A DNA stretch of 64,000 bases from Streptomyces sp. RKAG293. Its GTDB lineage: Bacteria; Actinomycetota; Actinomycetes; Streptomycetales; Streptomycetaceae. Under the pieces are notes generated by a model. That model saw only the letters and a program-made list of their open reading frames with translations. It had not been told where the DNA came from and did not search any database. The DNA lies in assembly GCF_023701745.1 (NCBI RefSeq), contig NZ_JAJOZB010000001.1:372001-436000 (forward strand), in the 5' to 3' direction. Numbering within the stretch: position 1 is the stretch's first letter; each line of letters begins with the position of its first letter. The translations under genes and the position numbers were made by a program. Below are positions 34,033 through 41,580 of this stretch, piece by piece.

Positions 34033-34446
34033 GGTAGGCCCCCTCCTCCGACAGCCCTCGGACTGAGCAATGGACACCACTACAGAATAGTGAATTTGCA
34101 CTAGAAGCAAACCCGCTCCGCGCGACGGATCACCGCCGGGTACGGACGAATCATCACAAATGCCCGAAGTAATCAGCTGGCCGCACCGGTGGATCGCCGC
34201 CCGGTGCACGGGGACCGCCCAGACGTGCGGGGCGGACCGGTGCACAGGCCCGTGACGGCAGGACAACGCGAACGCGTGAACGGCCCGTACAGGCTGGGTA
34301 CCCTGGGCGAGGGAGCTCACGCGACCAGGGTCCGGCAGCACGACAGGGCCACGGGACCACGGGGCACCGCGGTTGGCACAATGGGTGATCGGCAGCGGGC
34401 GTCACCCGATCGGTGAAGCACACGGCGCAGGGGAAAGGGAGTCTCG
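34033..34446. promoter_or_regulatory. Divergent promoter region of the signalling genes
   Basis: About 410 bp between the STAS gene and the RsbW-like gene. The A/T-richer patch at 34070-34110 (CACTACAGAATAGTGAATTT) is a good place for the operon promoter. No conserved sigma-B-type pair could be assigned with confidence. Confidence 0.45.
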
Positions 34447-34854
34447 ATGGAACTCCCGCGGGCCGCGGCGCACGACGCCCGCCCGAAGCAGGTGTCCGTG
34501 AACTTCGACGGCGCTTCGAGCTGCATCGCCGCAGCACGGGATGCAGCCTCCGCGTTTCTGCACGGCCACGCCCCGCCCGCTCATCCCACGTTTCACGACG
34601 ACGTCCTGCTGGTCGTCTCCGAACTGGTGACCAACGCCGTCCGCCACGCCCCGGGGCCCCTCACCCTTCGCCTCGCCCTGCTGTGCGACCGGATCGAGAT
34701 CACCGTGCGGGACACCGACCCCAGATCCCCGGCTCCCCGCACCCCCGACCCGACCGGCGGTCGCGGATGGCCCATCATCCAGAGCCTCGCCTGCGACGTG
34801 CGGGTCATCCCCGACCACGACGGCAAAACCGTCCACGCGGAACTGGCCTGGTAA
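34447..34854 (+). CDS. RsbW-like ATP-binding anti-sigma / regulatory kinase
   Basis: 135 residues with an HATPase_c core: the N-box VVSELVTNAVRHA, then ITVRDTDP and GGRGWPIIQSLACDV. It is the short Streptomyces form (ATP-binding protein) of the RsbW/SpoIIAB family. Many are involved in sigma factor partner-switching, but most are uncharacterised. GGGAAAGGGAG lies upstream of the ATG. The divergent STAS protein is a plausible antagonist. Confidence 0.88.
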   Translation: MELPRAAAHDARPKQVSVNFDGASSCIAAARDAASAFLHGHAPPAHPTFHDDVLLVVSELVTNAVRHAPGPLTLRLALLCDRIEITVRDTDPRSPAPRTPDPTGGRGWPIIQSLACDVRVIPDHDGKTVHAELAW

Positions 34855-35004
34855 CCCCGCACCACCCGCCACCCGGCGGTGAGTCGCGCGAGCAGGCCCA
34901 CGACGAGGGTGGACGGCTCGGACCCCCACCCGCCCCGCAGTCAGGTCGCAACAACTCCCGTCCTCAGCTACGCGGAAGCTACGCGGACGACCTTGCTTGC
35001 GGCC

Positions 35005-35868
35005 TCACTTCACGGCTCCGGCGGTCATGCCCGCGCGCCAGAACCGCTGCAGGGCGAGGAAGGCGATGAGCAGGGGCACGACGGAGACGAGTGACCCGAT
35101 GACGACCAGCCCGGGCGGCACCGCGACGTGTCGGGCGTTCCAGCCGACCAGGCCCACGGTGACGGGTTGCAGGTGGTCGTCGCTGAGCACCATCGCGGGC
35201 AGCAGGTAGTTGTTCCAGATGTCCACGAACTGGAACAGGAAGATCGTCACCAGGGCGGGCAGCATCATGGGGGTGGCGAGGGTACGGAAGATCCGCAGTT
35301 CCCCGGCGCCGTCCAGACGTGCCGCCTCGAGGACCTCCTCCGGCACGGTCGCGGCCGCGAAGATGCGGCACATGTACACGCCGAAGGGACTGACGACGCT
35401 GGGGAGCAGGATCGCGAGCGGGTTGTTCACCAGGTGGATGCCGGAGAACATCAGGTACAGCGGCAGGGTGAAGAGGATCTTCGGTACGAGAACGGCGGCG
35501 AGCACCATTCCGAAGAGCACTCCACGGCCCCTGAACTCGTACTTGGCGAGTGCGTAGCCGGCGAGCGCGGACAGTACGGTGCCGATGAGGGCTCCCGCAC
35601 CGCAGTACATGATGCTGTTGAGCATCCACCGCCAGAAGATGCCGTCTTCCTGCGCGGTCAGCCGGCGGAGGTTGTCCAGGAGACTGAAGTCGCTGAACCA
35701 CAGTCCGTTGCCGCTGAACTGGCTGCCGAACGGCTTGGTGGCCGATACCAGCAGCCACCACAGCGGGAAGAGGAAGTAGAAGGTGGACACGGCCAGCAGC
35801 GCGGTGACGACGGCTCGGCTGGTGAGCGCGGTGTCGCGGTGCGGTTTGCGCTGTGCGTGCGCGCTCAT
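35005..35868 (-). CDS. Sugar ABC transporter permease, MalG type
   Basis: 287 residues with six predicted membrane helices. The EAA loop, which binds the ATPase, is EVLEAARLDGAGELRIFRTL. It is translationally coupled to the MalF-type permease (ATGA overlap) and follows a binding protein gene. No ATPase gene is present, as usual in Streptomyces, where MsiK serves many such importers. The cargo is inferred from neighbours to be a galactose-containing sugar or glycerol-linked sugar. Confidence 0.92.
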   Translation of the reverse strand: MSAHAQRKPHRDTALTSRAVVTALLAVSTFYFLFPLWWLLVSATKPFGSQFSGNGLWFSDFSLLDNLRRLTAQEDGIFWRWMLNSIMYCGAGALIGTVLSALAGYALAKYEFRGRGVLFGMVLAAVLVPKILFTLPLYLMFSGIHLVNNPLAILLPSVVSPFGVYMCRIFAAATVPEEVLEAARLDGAGELRIFRTLATPMMLPALVTIFLFQFVDIWNNYLLPAMVLSDDHLQPVTVGLVGWNARHVAVPPGLVVIGSLVSVVPLLIAFLALQRFWRAGMTAGAVK

Positions 35869-36830
35869 GTGTTCTCACTCCTGCCGGTCAGTTTGAAGAA
35901 CACCAGGGAGATCGCGCCGACCAGGACCGCGAGGATGACCGACTGCGCAGCCGCGTAGTTGTAGTTGCCGGCGTTGACGGCTCCCTGGGCGGACATGATC
36001 GGGGTGAACGTCGAGGAGATGGAACCGCTGGAGACGGGTTGCAGCACGGCCGGCTCGTTGAACAACTGCGCCGATCCGATGATCGAGAAGACCGCGGTCA
36101 GGATGATGGCGCTGCGCACCATGGGGACCTTGATGCTCCACGCGGTCCGGAACGCCGATGCTCCGTCCATCCGGCATGCCTCCAGTACCTCGGCGGGGAT
36201 GGACTGGAGTGCGGCGTAGATGATGATCATGTTGTAGCCGGTCCAGCTCCAGGTGACGATGTTCGCCACGGACCACAGGACCACGTGTCCACCGAAGAAC
36301 GGGATGTGCAGGCCGGCCGGTGAGATCAGGTTGTTGATCGGGCTGGACTGGGTCGAGTACATGAAGGACCAGATGAGGGCGGCGCTCACCCCCGGGACCG
36401 CGTAGGGGACGAAGCTCGCCAGGCGGAAGAAGCCCTTGCCCCGCGCGGACCGGGAGTCGATCAGCAGGGCCAGGACCAGCGCGAGACCGAGCATGACGGG
36501 CACCTGCACGATGCCGAACGTGGCGACCCGCCGGAGCGAGGCGAGGAAGTCCGCGTCTCCGAAGGCCTGCTGGTAGTTGTCCAGAGGGTCGAAGATCTTG
36601 GTCGGCGCCGACAGGCCCAGGCCGGACCGGTGGACCCGGAACATGCTGCTGCAGGCCGCGTAGATGATCGGCGCGATGTACATCGCGGCGAACAGGACGG
36701 CGAACGGGCCGAAGAAGGCCAAGGCGGTGCGACGGGTGCGCCGCCGGGTCAGAGAAGCTCGGGCGCGCCGCGGCGGTCGGGCAGGTAGGACAGGTGCTGT
36801 TTCCAGCAGAGGGGCGAGTCGAGTGGTCAC
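35865..36830 (-). CDS. Sugar ABC transporter permease, MalF type
   Basis: 321 residues with an Arg-rich N-terminus (RPPRRARASLTRRRTRRTAL), six membrane helices and the EAA loop EVLEACRMDGASAFRTAWSI. The pair forms the membrane channel of a CUT1-type importer. It lies 78 bp after the binding protein gene, across a hairpin that may lower its expression relative to the binding protein. The window has no ATPase for it. Confidence 0.92.
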   Translation of the reverse strand: MTTRLAPLLETAPVLPARPPRRARASLTRRRTRRTALAFFGPFAVLFAAMYIAPIIYAACSSMFRVHRSGLGLSAPTKIFDPLDNYQQAFGDADFLASLRRVATFGIVQVPVMLGLALVLALLIDSRSARGKGFFRLASFVPYAVPGVSAALIWSFMYSTQSSPINNLISPAGLHIPFFGGHVVLWSVANIVTWSWTGYNMIIIYAALQSIPAEVLEACRMDGASAFRTAWSIKVPMVRSAIILTAVFSIIGSAQLFNEPAVLQPVSSGSISSTFTPIMSAQGAVNAGNYNYAAAQSVILAVLVGAISLVFFKLTGRSENT

Positions 36831-36857
36831 GGAACTTACTTCCTCACGGGGGCAGAG

Positions 36858-36897
36858 CCGGGCGGGACGGCCGTCCGGACACGGCCGCCCTGCCCGG
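36858..36897 (-). terminator. Intra-operon hairpin after the binding-protein gene
   Basis: CCGGGCGGGACGGCCG pairs with CGGCCGCCCTGCCCGG (two mismatches, 8-base loop). Hairpins here typically stabilise the binding-protein mRNA and attenuate the permease genes. Confidence 0.6.
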
Positions 36898-36908
36898 GTG
36901 CATCACGA

Positions 36909-38228
36909 TTACTGGGAGACGCTCAGACCCTGGGTCTTCAGCTCGGCGACCGTCTTGTCCTGGGCGGTGTGCAGGGCGTCCGCGATGGTCCCGTGGCCTG
37001 CCCAAGCCTTGCCGAGGCCGTCGTCGAGGTCCGCGGCGGTCTTCGTCATCACCGGACCCCACGTCCAGTCGGGGTTGACCTTGGGACCGGCCGCCGCGAA
37101 CACGTCGAAGATCTTCTGGCCGCCGAAGTACGGGTCACCGGCGGTCAGTTGCGGAAGGTCGGCGAGAGATTTGGCGGCGGGGTAGAGCGAAGCCTTCTCG
37201 ACGAGGCTTCCGTAGGCCGTGCGGTCCGTGCTCAGCCAGTGGGCGAACGTCCAGGCCGCCTCCGGCGACTTGCATCCCTTGAGGACGGCGGTGGCCGAGC
37301 CACCCGCGTTGCCGACCTGGTCGGCGCCCGGGGTCCATTGCGGCATGGGAGCCACGGCCCACTTCCCCGAGCCGTCCTTGGCGCCTCCCTTGATCACACC
37401 GGCCTGCCATACGGCGCCGACGACGGTGGCGATGTCACCGTTGCCGAGCCCCTTCAACCAGGAAGGGTCGTACATCGGCGCGCCGCTGATCAGCCCCTTC
37501 GCCACCAGGCCCTGCCAGTAGTCGGCGACCTTCTTGTTGGCCTCCGACGCGAGGGTGACCTTCCACGAGTCACCGTCGACACCGAACCAGCTCGCGCCGG
37601 TCTGCCATGCGAGTCCCGCGTAGTCGTAGTCCATGTACGGGGACGAGATGTACTTGTGCGGGTCGGCGGCGTGGATCTTCTCCGCGTCGACCGCGTACTC
37701 GGCCCAGGTGGTGGGCGCCTTGAGGCCGAGCGAGTCGAACACCTGCTTGTTGTAGAACAGCGCCATCGGGCCGGTGTCGACCGGTGCGCCGTAGACGCTG
37801 GTGCCGAGCGAGACCGACTTCCACGCCGCGGGCTGGAAGTCCTTCTGGTCGGCGCCGGCGTACTTGGCGACGTCCTGCAGGGCGCCCTGGGCCGCGAAGC
37901 TCGGCAGGGTCTCGAAGCCGACCTGGGCCAGGCACGGCTCGGTGCCGGCCTTCACCGCGTTCAGCATCTTCTGGTAGCCGCCCTTGGAGCCGGGCTGCAC
38001 CTCCTGGTACGTGACCTGCACGTCGGGGTGACTGGCGTTGAAGGCCTTGACCGCATCCGCGTAACCCGGAGCCCAGCCCCAGAATGTTATCGATGCCTTC
38101 TGCCCCGACGACTTCGTAGCCTTGGCGCCACCGGCAGCCGTATCGTCACTGCTCGAGCACCCGGCGAGGGCCAGCCCCAGTATCAGGGAACACGCCACTC
38201 CAGATCTTAGAAACATGGACCTATGCAT
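36909..38228 (-). CDS. Sugar ABC transporter substrate-binding lipoprotein
   Basis: 439 residues. Lipoprotein signal MHRSMFLRSGVACSLILGLA with lipobox LALAGC. The CUT1 binding-protein fold follows (SITFWGWAPGYADAVKAFNA, MALFYNKQVFDSLGLKAP, GSATAVLKGCKSPEAAWTFA). Aromatic residues typical of sugar stacking are abundant (WGWAPGY, WFGVDGDSW). The ATG at 38228 has AAGGAG at 6 bases; an upstream ATG at 38255 does not. A copy of the LacI-type operator lies inside the 5' coding part (38082-38096). First gene of the importer operon, divergent from the LacI gene. Confidence 0.92.
   Translation of the reverse strand: MHRSMFLRSGVACSLILGLALAGCSSSDDTAAGGAKATKSSGQKASITFWGWAPGYADAVKAFNASHPDVQVTYQEVQPGSKGGYQKMLNAVKAGTEPCLAQVGFETLPSFAAQGALQDVAKYAGADQKDFQPAAWKSVSLGTSVYGAPVDTGPMALFYNKQVFDSLGLKAPTTWAEYAVDAEKIHAADPHKYISSPYMDYDYAGLAWQTGASWFGVDGDSWKVTLASEANKKVADYWQGLVAKGLISGAPMYDPSWLKGLGNGDIATVVGAVWQAGVIKGGAKDGSGKWAVAPMPQWTPGADQVGNAGGSATAVLKGCKSPEAAWTFAHWLSTDRTAYGSLVEKASLYPAAKSLADLPQLTAGDPYFGGQKIFDVFAAAGPKVNPDWTWGPVMTKTAADLDDGLGKAWAGHGTIADALHTAQDKTVAELKTQGLSVSQ
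38082..38096. promoter_or_regulatory. Intragenic copy of candidate LacI operator
   Basis: AATGTTATCGATGCC within the binding-protein coding sequence is identical to the site at 38362-38376, 280 bp away. LacI-type repressors often use a pair of sites to loop DNA. Confidence 0.5.
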
Positions 38229-38361
38229 GCTCGACTCCTTGGATTCGATCAACATCTCTCTGGTAGAGGCACGAATCGCTCACGATCCGCCGAGAGAGAT
38301 GACCTCGCCTCGAGCCAGCCGCAATGTTGGTTCACGGTGATGTGGGCACACGATCGCACAC

Positions 38362-38376
38362 AATGTTATCGATGCC
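38362..38376. promoter_or_regulatory. Candidate LacI operator in the divergent promoter
   Basis: AATGTTATCGATGCC followed by A. The core TGTTATCGATGCCA is a partial palindrome (TGnnATCGATnnCA), the LacI-family form. It lies between the binding-protein gene and the LacI gene. Confidence 0.6.
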
Positions 38377-38464
38377 AATAGGCGACAACGATCCGGTATG
38401 AACACCCACGGGACGGGCATCTGAGGGGACGTCATGGTGAGCGCTATCATCATGTGGAGTACAC

Positions 38465-39514
38465 ATGGAAGGACTCCCGGTGAAGAACACTGCGCGCGAC
38501 GACGACGCCGTCCGCTCACCCCAGATGACTGACGTCGCGAGAGTCGCCGGAGTCTCCGCCCAGACGGTGTCGCGCGTGCTGCGGGGCCACCCGAACGTGC
38601 GGGAGGAGACCCGCGCGAAGGTGACGGCCGCGGTCGAACAGCTGGGGTACCGGAAGAACCATGCGGCCCGCATTCTGTCCTCGGGCCGCAGCCGCACCAT
38701 TGGGGTGGTGACGCTCCAGACGCCCTTCTACTCGCGGATGACGGTCCTGCTCGGCATCGAGCGGGCGGCACAGGAACACGGGTACGCGGTCGCGACCGCC
38801 ACCACGGCGTCCCTGGACAGCTCCGCCATCGAAGACGCACTGGAGCGACTGGCCGACCAGGGAGTGGACGGGGTCATCCTCGCGGTCCCCCTCATGCATG
38901 TGAGCAGGCAGATCGAGCGGCTGACGAGTGCGGTGCCCACCATCACCATCGACGGTTCGCGCACACCGTCGACCGAGATCGTGGCCGTGGACCAGATCTC
39001 CACCGGGCACCTCGCGACGCAGTACCTGCTCGGACTGGGTCACGAGACCGTTTGGCATGTGGCCGGCCTCAGCCAATGGCTGGACGCCTCAAGCCGGGCC
39101 CAGGGGTGGCAGGCGGCGCTGGAGGCGGCCGGGCGCGTGGTGCCGCCGAAACTGCACGGGGACTGGTCACCGGTCTCGGGATACCGCAACGGACTGATTC
39201 TCGGCAGGATCCCGGAAGTCACCGCGGTTTTCGTGGCCAGCGACGAGATGGCGTTCGGTGTGATCCGCGCACTGGGCGACCTGGGCCGGCGGGTACCGGA
39301 GGACATCTCCGTGGTCGGTGTCGACGACATCGCGCTGGCCGCGTACTCCTTTCCGCCGCTCACCACCGTGGCCCAGCCGTTCGCCCGGATGGGAGAACTG
39401 GCCGTGTCGCACCTCATGCGGCACATCGACGACCCGGTGGCCGGCAGCGAGCCCGAGCGGGTCGAACCGACTCTCGTCGTCCGCGCCAGCACCGGGCCGC
39501 CTCGAGCCGATTGA
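38465..39514 (+). CDS. LacI-family sugar-responsive repressor
   Basis: 349 residues. The LacI HTH and hinge are at about 20-75 (MTDVARVAGVSAQTVSRVLR, VEQLGYRKNHAARILSSGRS), then a periplasmic-binding-protein-like core with TIDGSRTPSTEIVAVDQIST, VFVASDEMAFGVIRALGDLG and ISVVGVDDIALAAYSFPPLT. A GTG at 38480 with GGAAGGA upstream is an equally good start. It is divergent from the importer operon and close to the GH59 locus, so it probably controls both. Inducer unknown. Confidence 0.92.
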   Translation: MEGLPVKNTARDDDAVRSPQMTDVARVAGVSAQTVSRVLRGHPNVREETRAKVTAAVEQLGYRKNHAARILSSGRSRTIGVVTLQTPFYSRMTVLLGIERAAQEHGYAVATATTASLDSSAIEDALERLADQGVDGVILAVPLMHVSRQIERLTSAVPTITIDGSRTPSTEIVAVDQISTGHLATQYLLGLGHETVWHVAGLSQWLDASSRAQGWQAALEAAGRVVPPKLHGDWSPVSGYRNGLILGRIPEVTAVFVASDEMAFGVIRALGDLGRRVPEDISVVGVDDIALAAYSFPPLTTVAQPFARMGELAVSHLMRHIDDPVAGSEPERVEPTLVVRASTGPPRAD

Positions 39515-39561
39515 GTCTCGATCCAATGGAGACCCGATCCAACGGGGTCTCGATCCAACCG
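39515..39561 (+). repeat. Three CGATCCAA repeats at 16-bp spacing
   Basis: CGATCCAA occurs at 39519, 39535 and 39551, exactly 16 bp apart, straight after the LacI stop codon. The spacers differ (TGGAGACC, CGGGGTCT). Part of it can form a small hairpin. Confidence 0.6.
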
Positions 39562-39600
39562 AGTTCGGGGCGGATCGCGAAGTGGTCCTGCACGGTCCCG

Positions 39601-39650
39601 CCTGACGGTGGTCCACCGTCCAGGGGGCGGAACGGTGGACCACCGTCAGG
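39601..39650. terminator. Bidirectional terminator, 19-bp perfect stem
   Basis: CCTGACGGTGGTCCACCGT pairs exactly with ACGGTGGACCACCGTCAGG around a 12-base loop, between the convergent LacI gene and the lectin-protein gene. One of the strongest hairpins in the window. Confidence 0.9.
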
Positions 39651-39671
39651 GATGGTTCAGTTCGGAGCGGG

Positions 39672-40835
39672 TCAGTTACGGGCCCACTTCTGGTTGGAGC
39701 TCCCGGTGCAGTTCCACAGTCCGACGGGTGAGCCGTTGGCGGTGGCGGCTCCGGTGACGTCGAGGCAGAGTCCCGACTGGGTTCCGGTGATGGAACCGTT
39801 GGCGTTCAGCGTCCACTGCTGGGCGGTGCTTCCGTTGCAGGTGTTGATGTCCACCTTGCTGCCCGCGCTGGTCCCCGCGGCGTCCAGGCACTTACCGCCG
39901 ACGGCGGTCAGCGCCTTGCCTGCGGTGGCGGCCCACTTCTGGTTGGCCGCACCGTTGCAGTCCCAGATCACCGTCTGCGTACCGTTGGTGGTGCTGGAGC
40001 CCGGGTCGTCCAGGCAGCGTCCGGACGCGGAGGACACCAGACCCAGACCGGTGCCACCACCGCCACCCCCGGGAATCCAGCCACGGGTGACGTGCACGCC
40101 GTTGCCGACGTTCACGGCCTGGTAGTTGGCCGATCCCACACAGTCGCTGTACTCGTATTCCGCGCGGGCGGTGCCGCTGAGGCCGCTGCCGTCGGTCGAG
40201 GTCGGCGCGCCGTAGACCACGTCGGCCCTGGGCATCGTGGCGCAGCTGGGCACCCCCGCGTAGTACTCGAGGAACCCACCCTGCGAACCGCGGAGCTTTC
40301 CACTGCCCGTGGGCAGGATGTACGTCCCGATGTGGGTGGCGGTGCCGGTGACGCCGTCCGTCACCGTGCCGCTCCAGGTGTCGGTGCCGGTCTGGGCGAC
40401 CTTGATGTTGTACTGGTGGCCGTAGACGGCGTTGAAGACCACCCCGCAGCTGACTCCGTCGCCGCCGTCCGCCCCGGAGTGGCAGTTCGGGTCGTTGGTG
40501 GACGAGCCCGTGATGAAGTTGGAGAAGACCGCGCGCAGCTGCTCGGTGCCACCGTTGTTGGGCTGCGGCTGGAGGCCGGTGTAGCCGACGTCGCGCTGGT
40601 TGGTGAAGTTGTACTGCTCGGCCATGTAGATGCCGTAGTGGTGGTCGGTGGGCGCGTTGACCGTCATGGGGAAGGTGAGGTTGGTCATCCCCGCGGACGG
40701 GACGTCGGGGATCGACCAACTCGTCGACACGTTCCCGCCGCCGACGGAGGCGGACGCGGACAGCGGTGCCGCCACCGCCATCCCCACCCCCGCGGCGACC
40801 ACGGCACATCGGCGTGCGATTCGAGCTGCGGACAT
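39672..40835 (-). CDS. Secreted DUF3472-like protein with C-terminal CBM13 (ricin-type) lectin
   Basis: 387 residues. The signal peptide is RRCAVVAAGVGMAVAAPLSA before SASVGG. A beta-rich N-terminal domain (about 35-255; STSWSIPDVPSAGMTNLTFP, HYGIYMAEQYNFTNQRDVGY) looks like the DUF3472 family found in carbohydrate-active loci. A Gly-rich linker (GGGGGG) leads to one CBM13 trefoil (about 265-387) with QxW repeats in ANQKWAA, TAQQWTL and SNQKWARN. Probable glycan binding outside the cell; the enzymatic role of the first domain is unknown. AAGGAG lies upstream. Divergent from the GH59 gene. Confidence 0.82.
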   Translation of the reverse strand: MSAARIARRCAVVAAGVGMAVAAPLSASASVGGGNVSTSWSIPDVPSAGMTNLTFPMTVNAPTDHHYGIYMAEQYNFTNQRDVGYTGLQPQPNNGGTEQLRAVFSNFITGSSTNDPNCHSGADGGDGVSCGVVFNAVYGHQYNIKVAQTGTDTWSGTVTDGVTGTATHIGTYILPTGSGKLRGSQGGFLEYYAGVPSCATMPRADVVYGAPTSTDGSGLSGTARAEYEYSDCVGSANYQAVNVGNGVHVTRGWIPGGGGGGTGLGLVSSASGRCLDDPGSSTTNGTQTVIWDCNGAANQKWAATAGKALTAVGGKCLDAAGTSAGSKVDINTCNGSTAQQWTLNANGSITGTQSGLCLDVTGAATANGSPVGLWNCTGSSNQKWARN

Positions 40836-41580
40836 TGGTTCTCCTTGAATTGTGGGGGGATGACGCGCGCCGACGACGCGGCGAACCGCATCGTGAGCCG
40901 CGTCTGCACACGCGCCGATCAGGGGACACGGCCATGGCCTGAAGGAGGAACCGCACCGCGTTCCACCGCAGTTCAGGAACGCGGTGCGGTGGAACAGGAG
41001 GTCGTGTGGAAGGGCCGAGTGGAAGGGCCATGTGGAAGGGCCGAGATGCGAATCGGGCCCCGCGGGGTTAACTGCCGACCTCTCGGTGGCGCCGGCCGGC
41101 CGATCGCTCACCGATACGGCTGTAGCCACGGTGATCACTCGGACGACCTGGTCTGGCGCCCCACATTCAAGTGGCCGCCGTCACACCCGTCAAGCCTCTC
41201 TCTGCAAGTGAACGTTTACTCAAGTGCAGTTATGAGCAACTTATGTCACTCGACGTGCGAAGACTCGCTCACAGTGCCCGCCATGCCCGAGTCGCGAGCA
41301 GCAACCGAGTGCGGCACACCGGACCGCTCCGGGCCGTCGGCGTTCTCGGACCCACGAGTAACAGGCCCCTGCCGGGATCGATGGCGTCGACAAAGACACC
41401 CGTGTTTATTTCTGATGATTTCTGTGTCCGAAGTTTCGTAGACGGGGCTCTTTGTTGCGTATACGCTCCCGCAGCAGCCGTAACCAATCAGATTTGATCA
41501 GCAGCGATCTGGGTTCCTGTGCGGTCAACCCTCTCGCTTCCCGCCCCGGATCGCGGGGCCAACCTAGGAGGTTGGGTTCC
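40836..41580. promoter_or_regulatory. 745-bp divergent control region with a LacI-like palindrome
   Basis: It separates the lectin-protein gene from the GH59 gene. AGTGAACGTTTACT at 41207-41220 is a near-perfect palindrome centred on AACGTT, the LacI/CcpA-type core. The A/T-rich stretch at 41400-41480 probably holds the GH59 promoter. No gene is supported inside. Confidence 0.6.
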
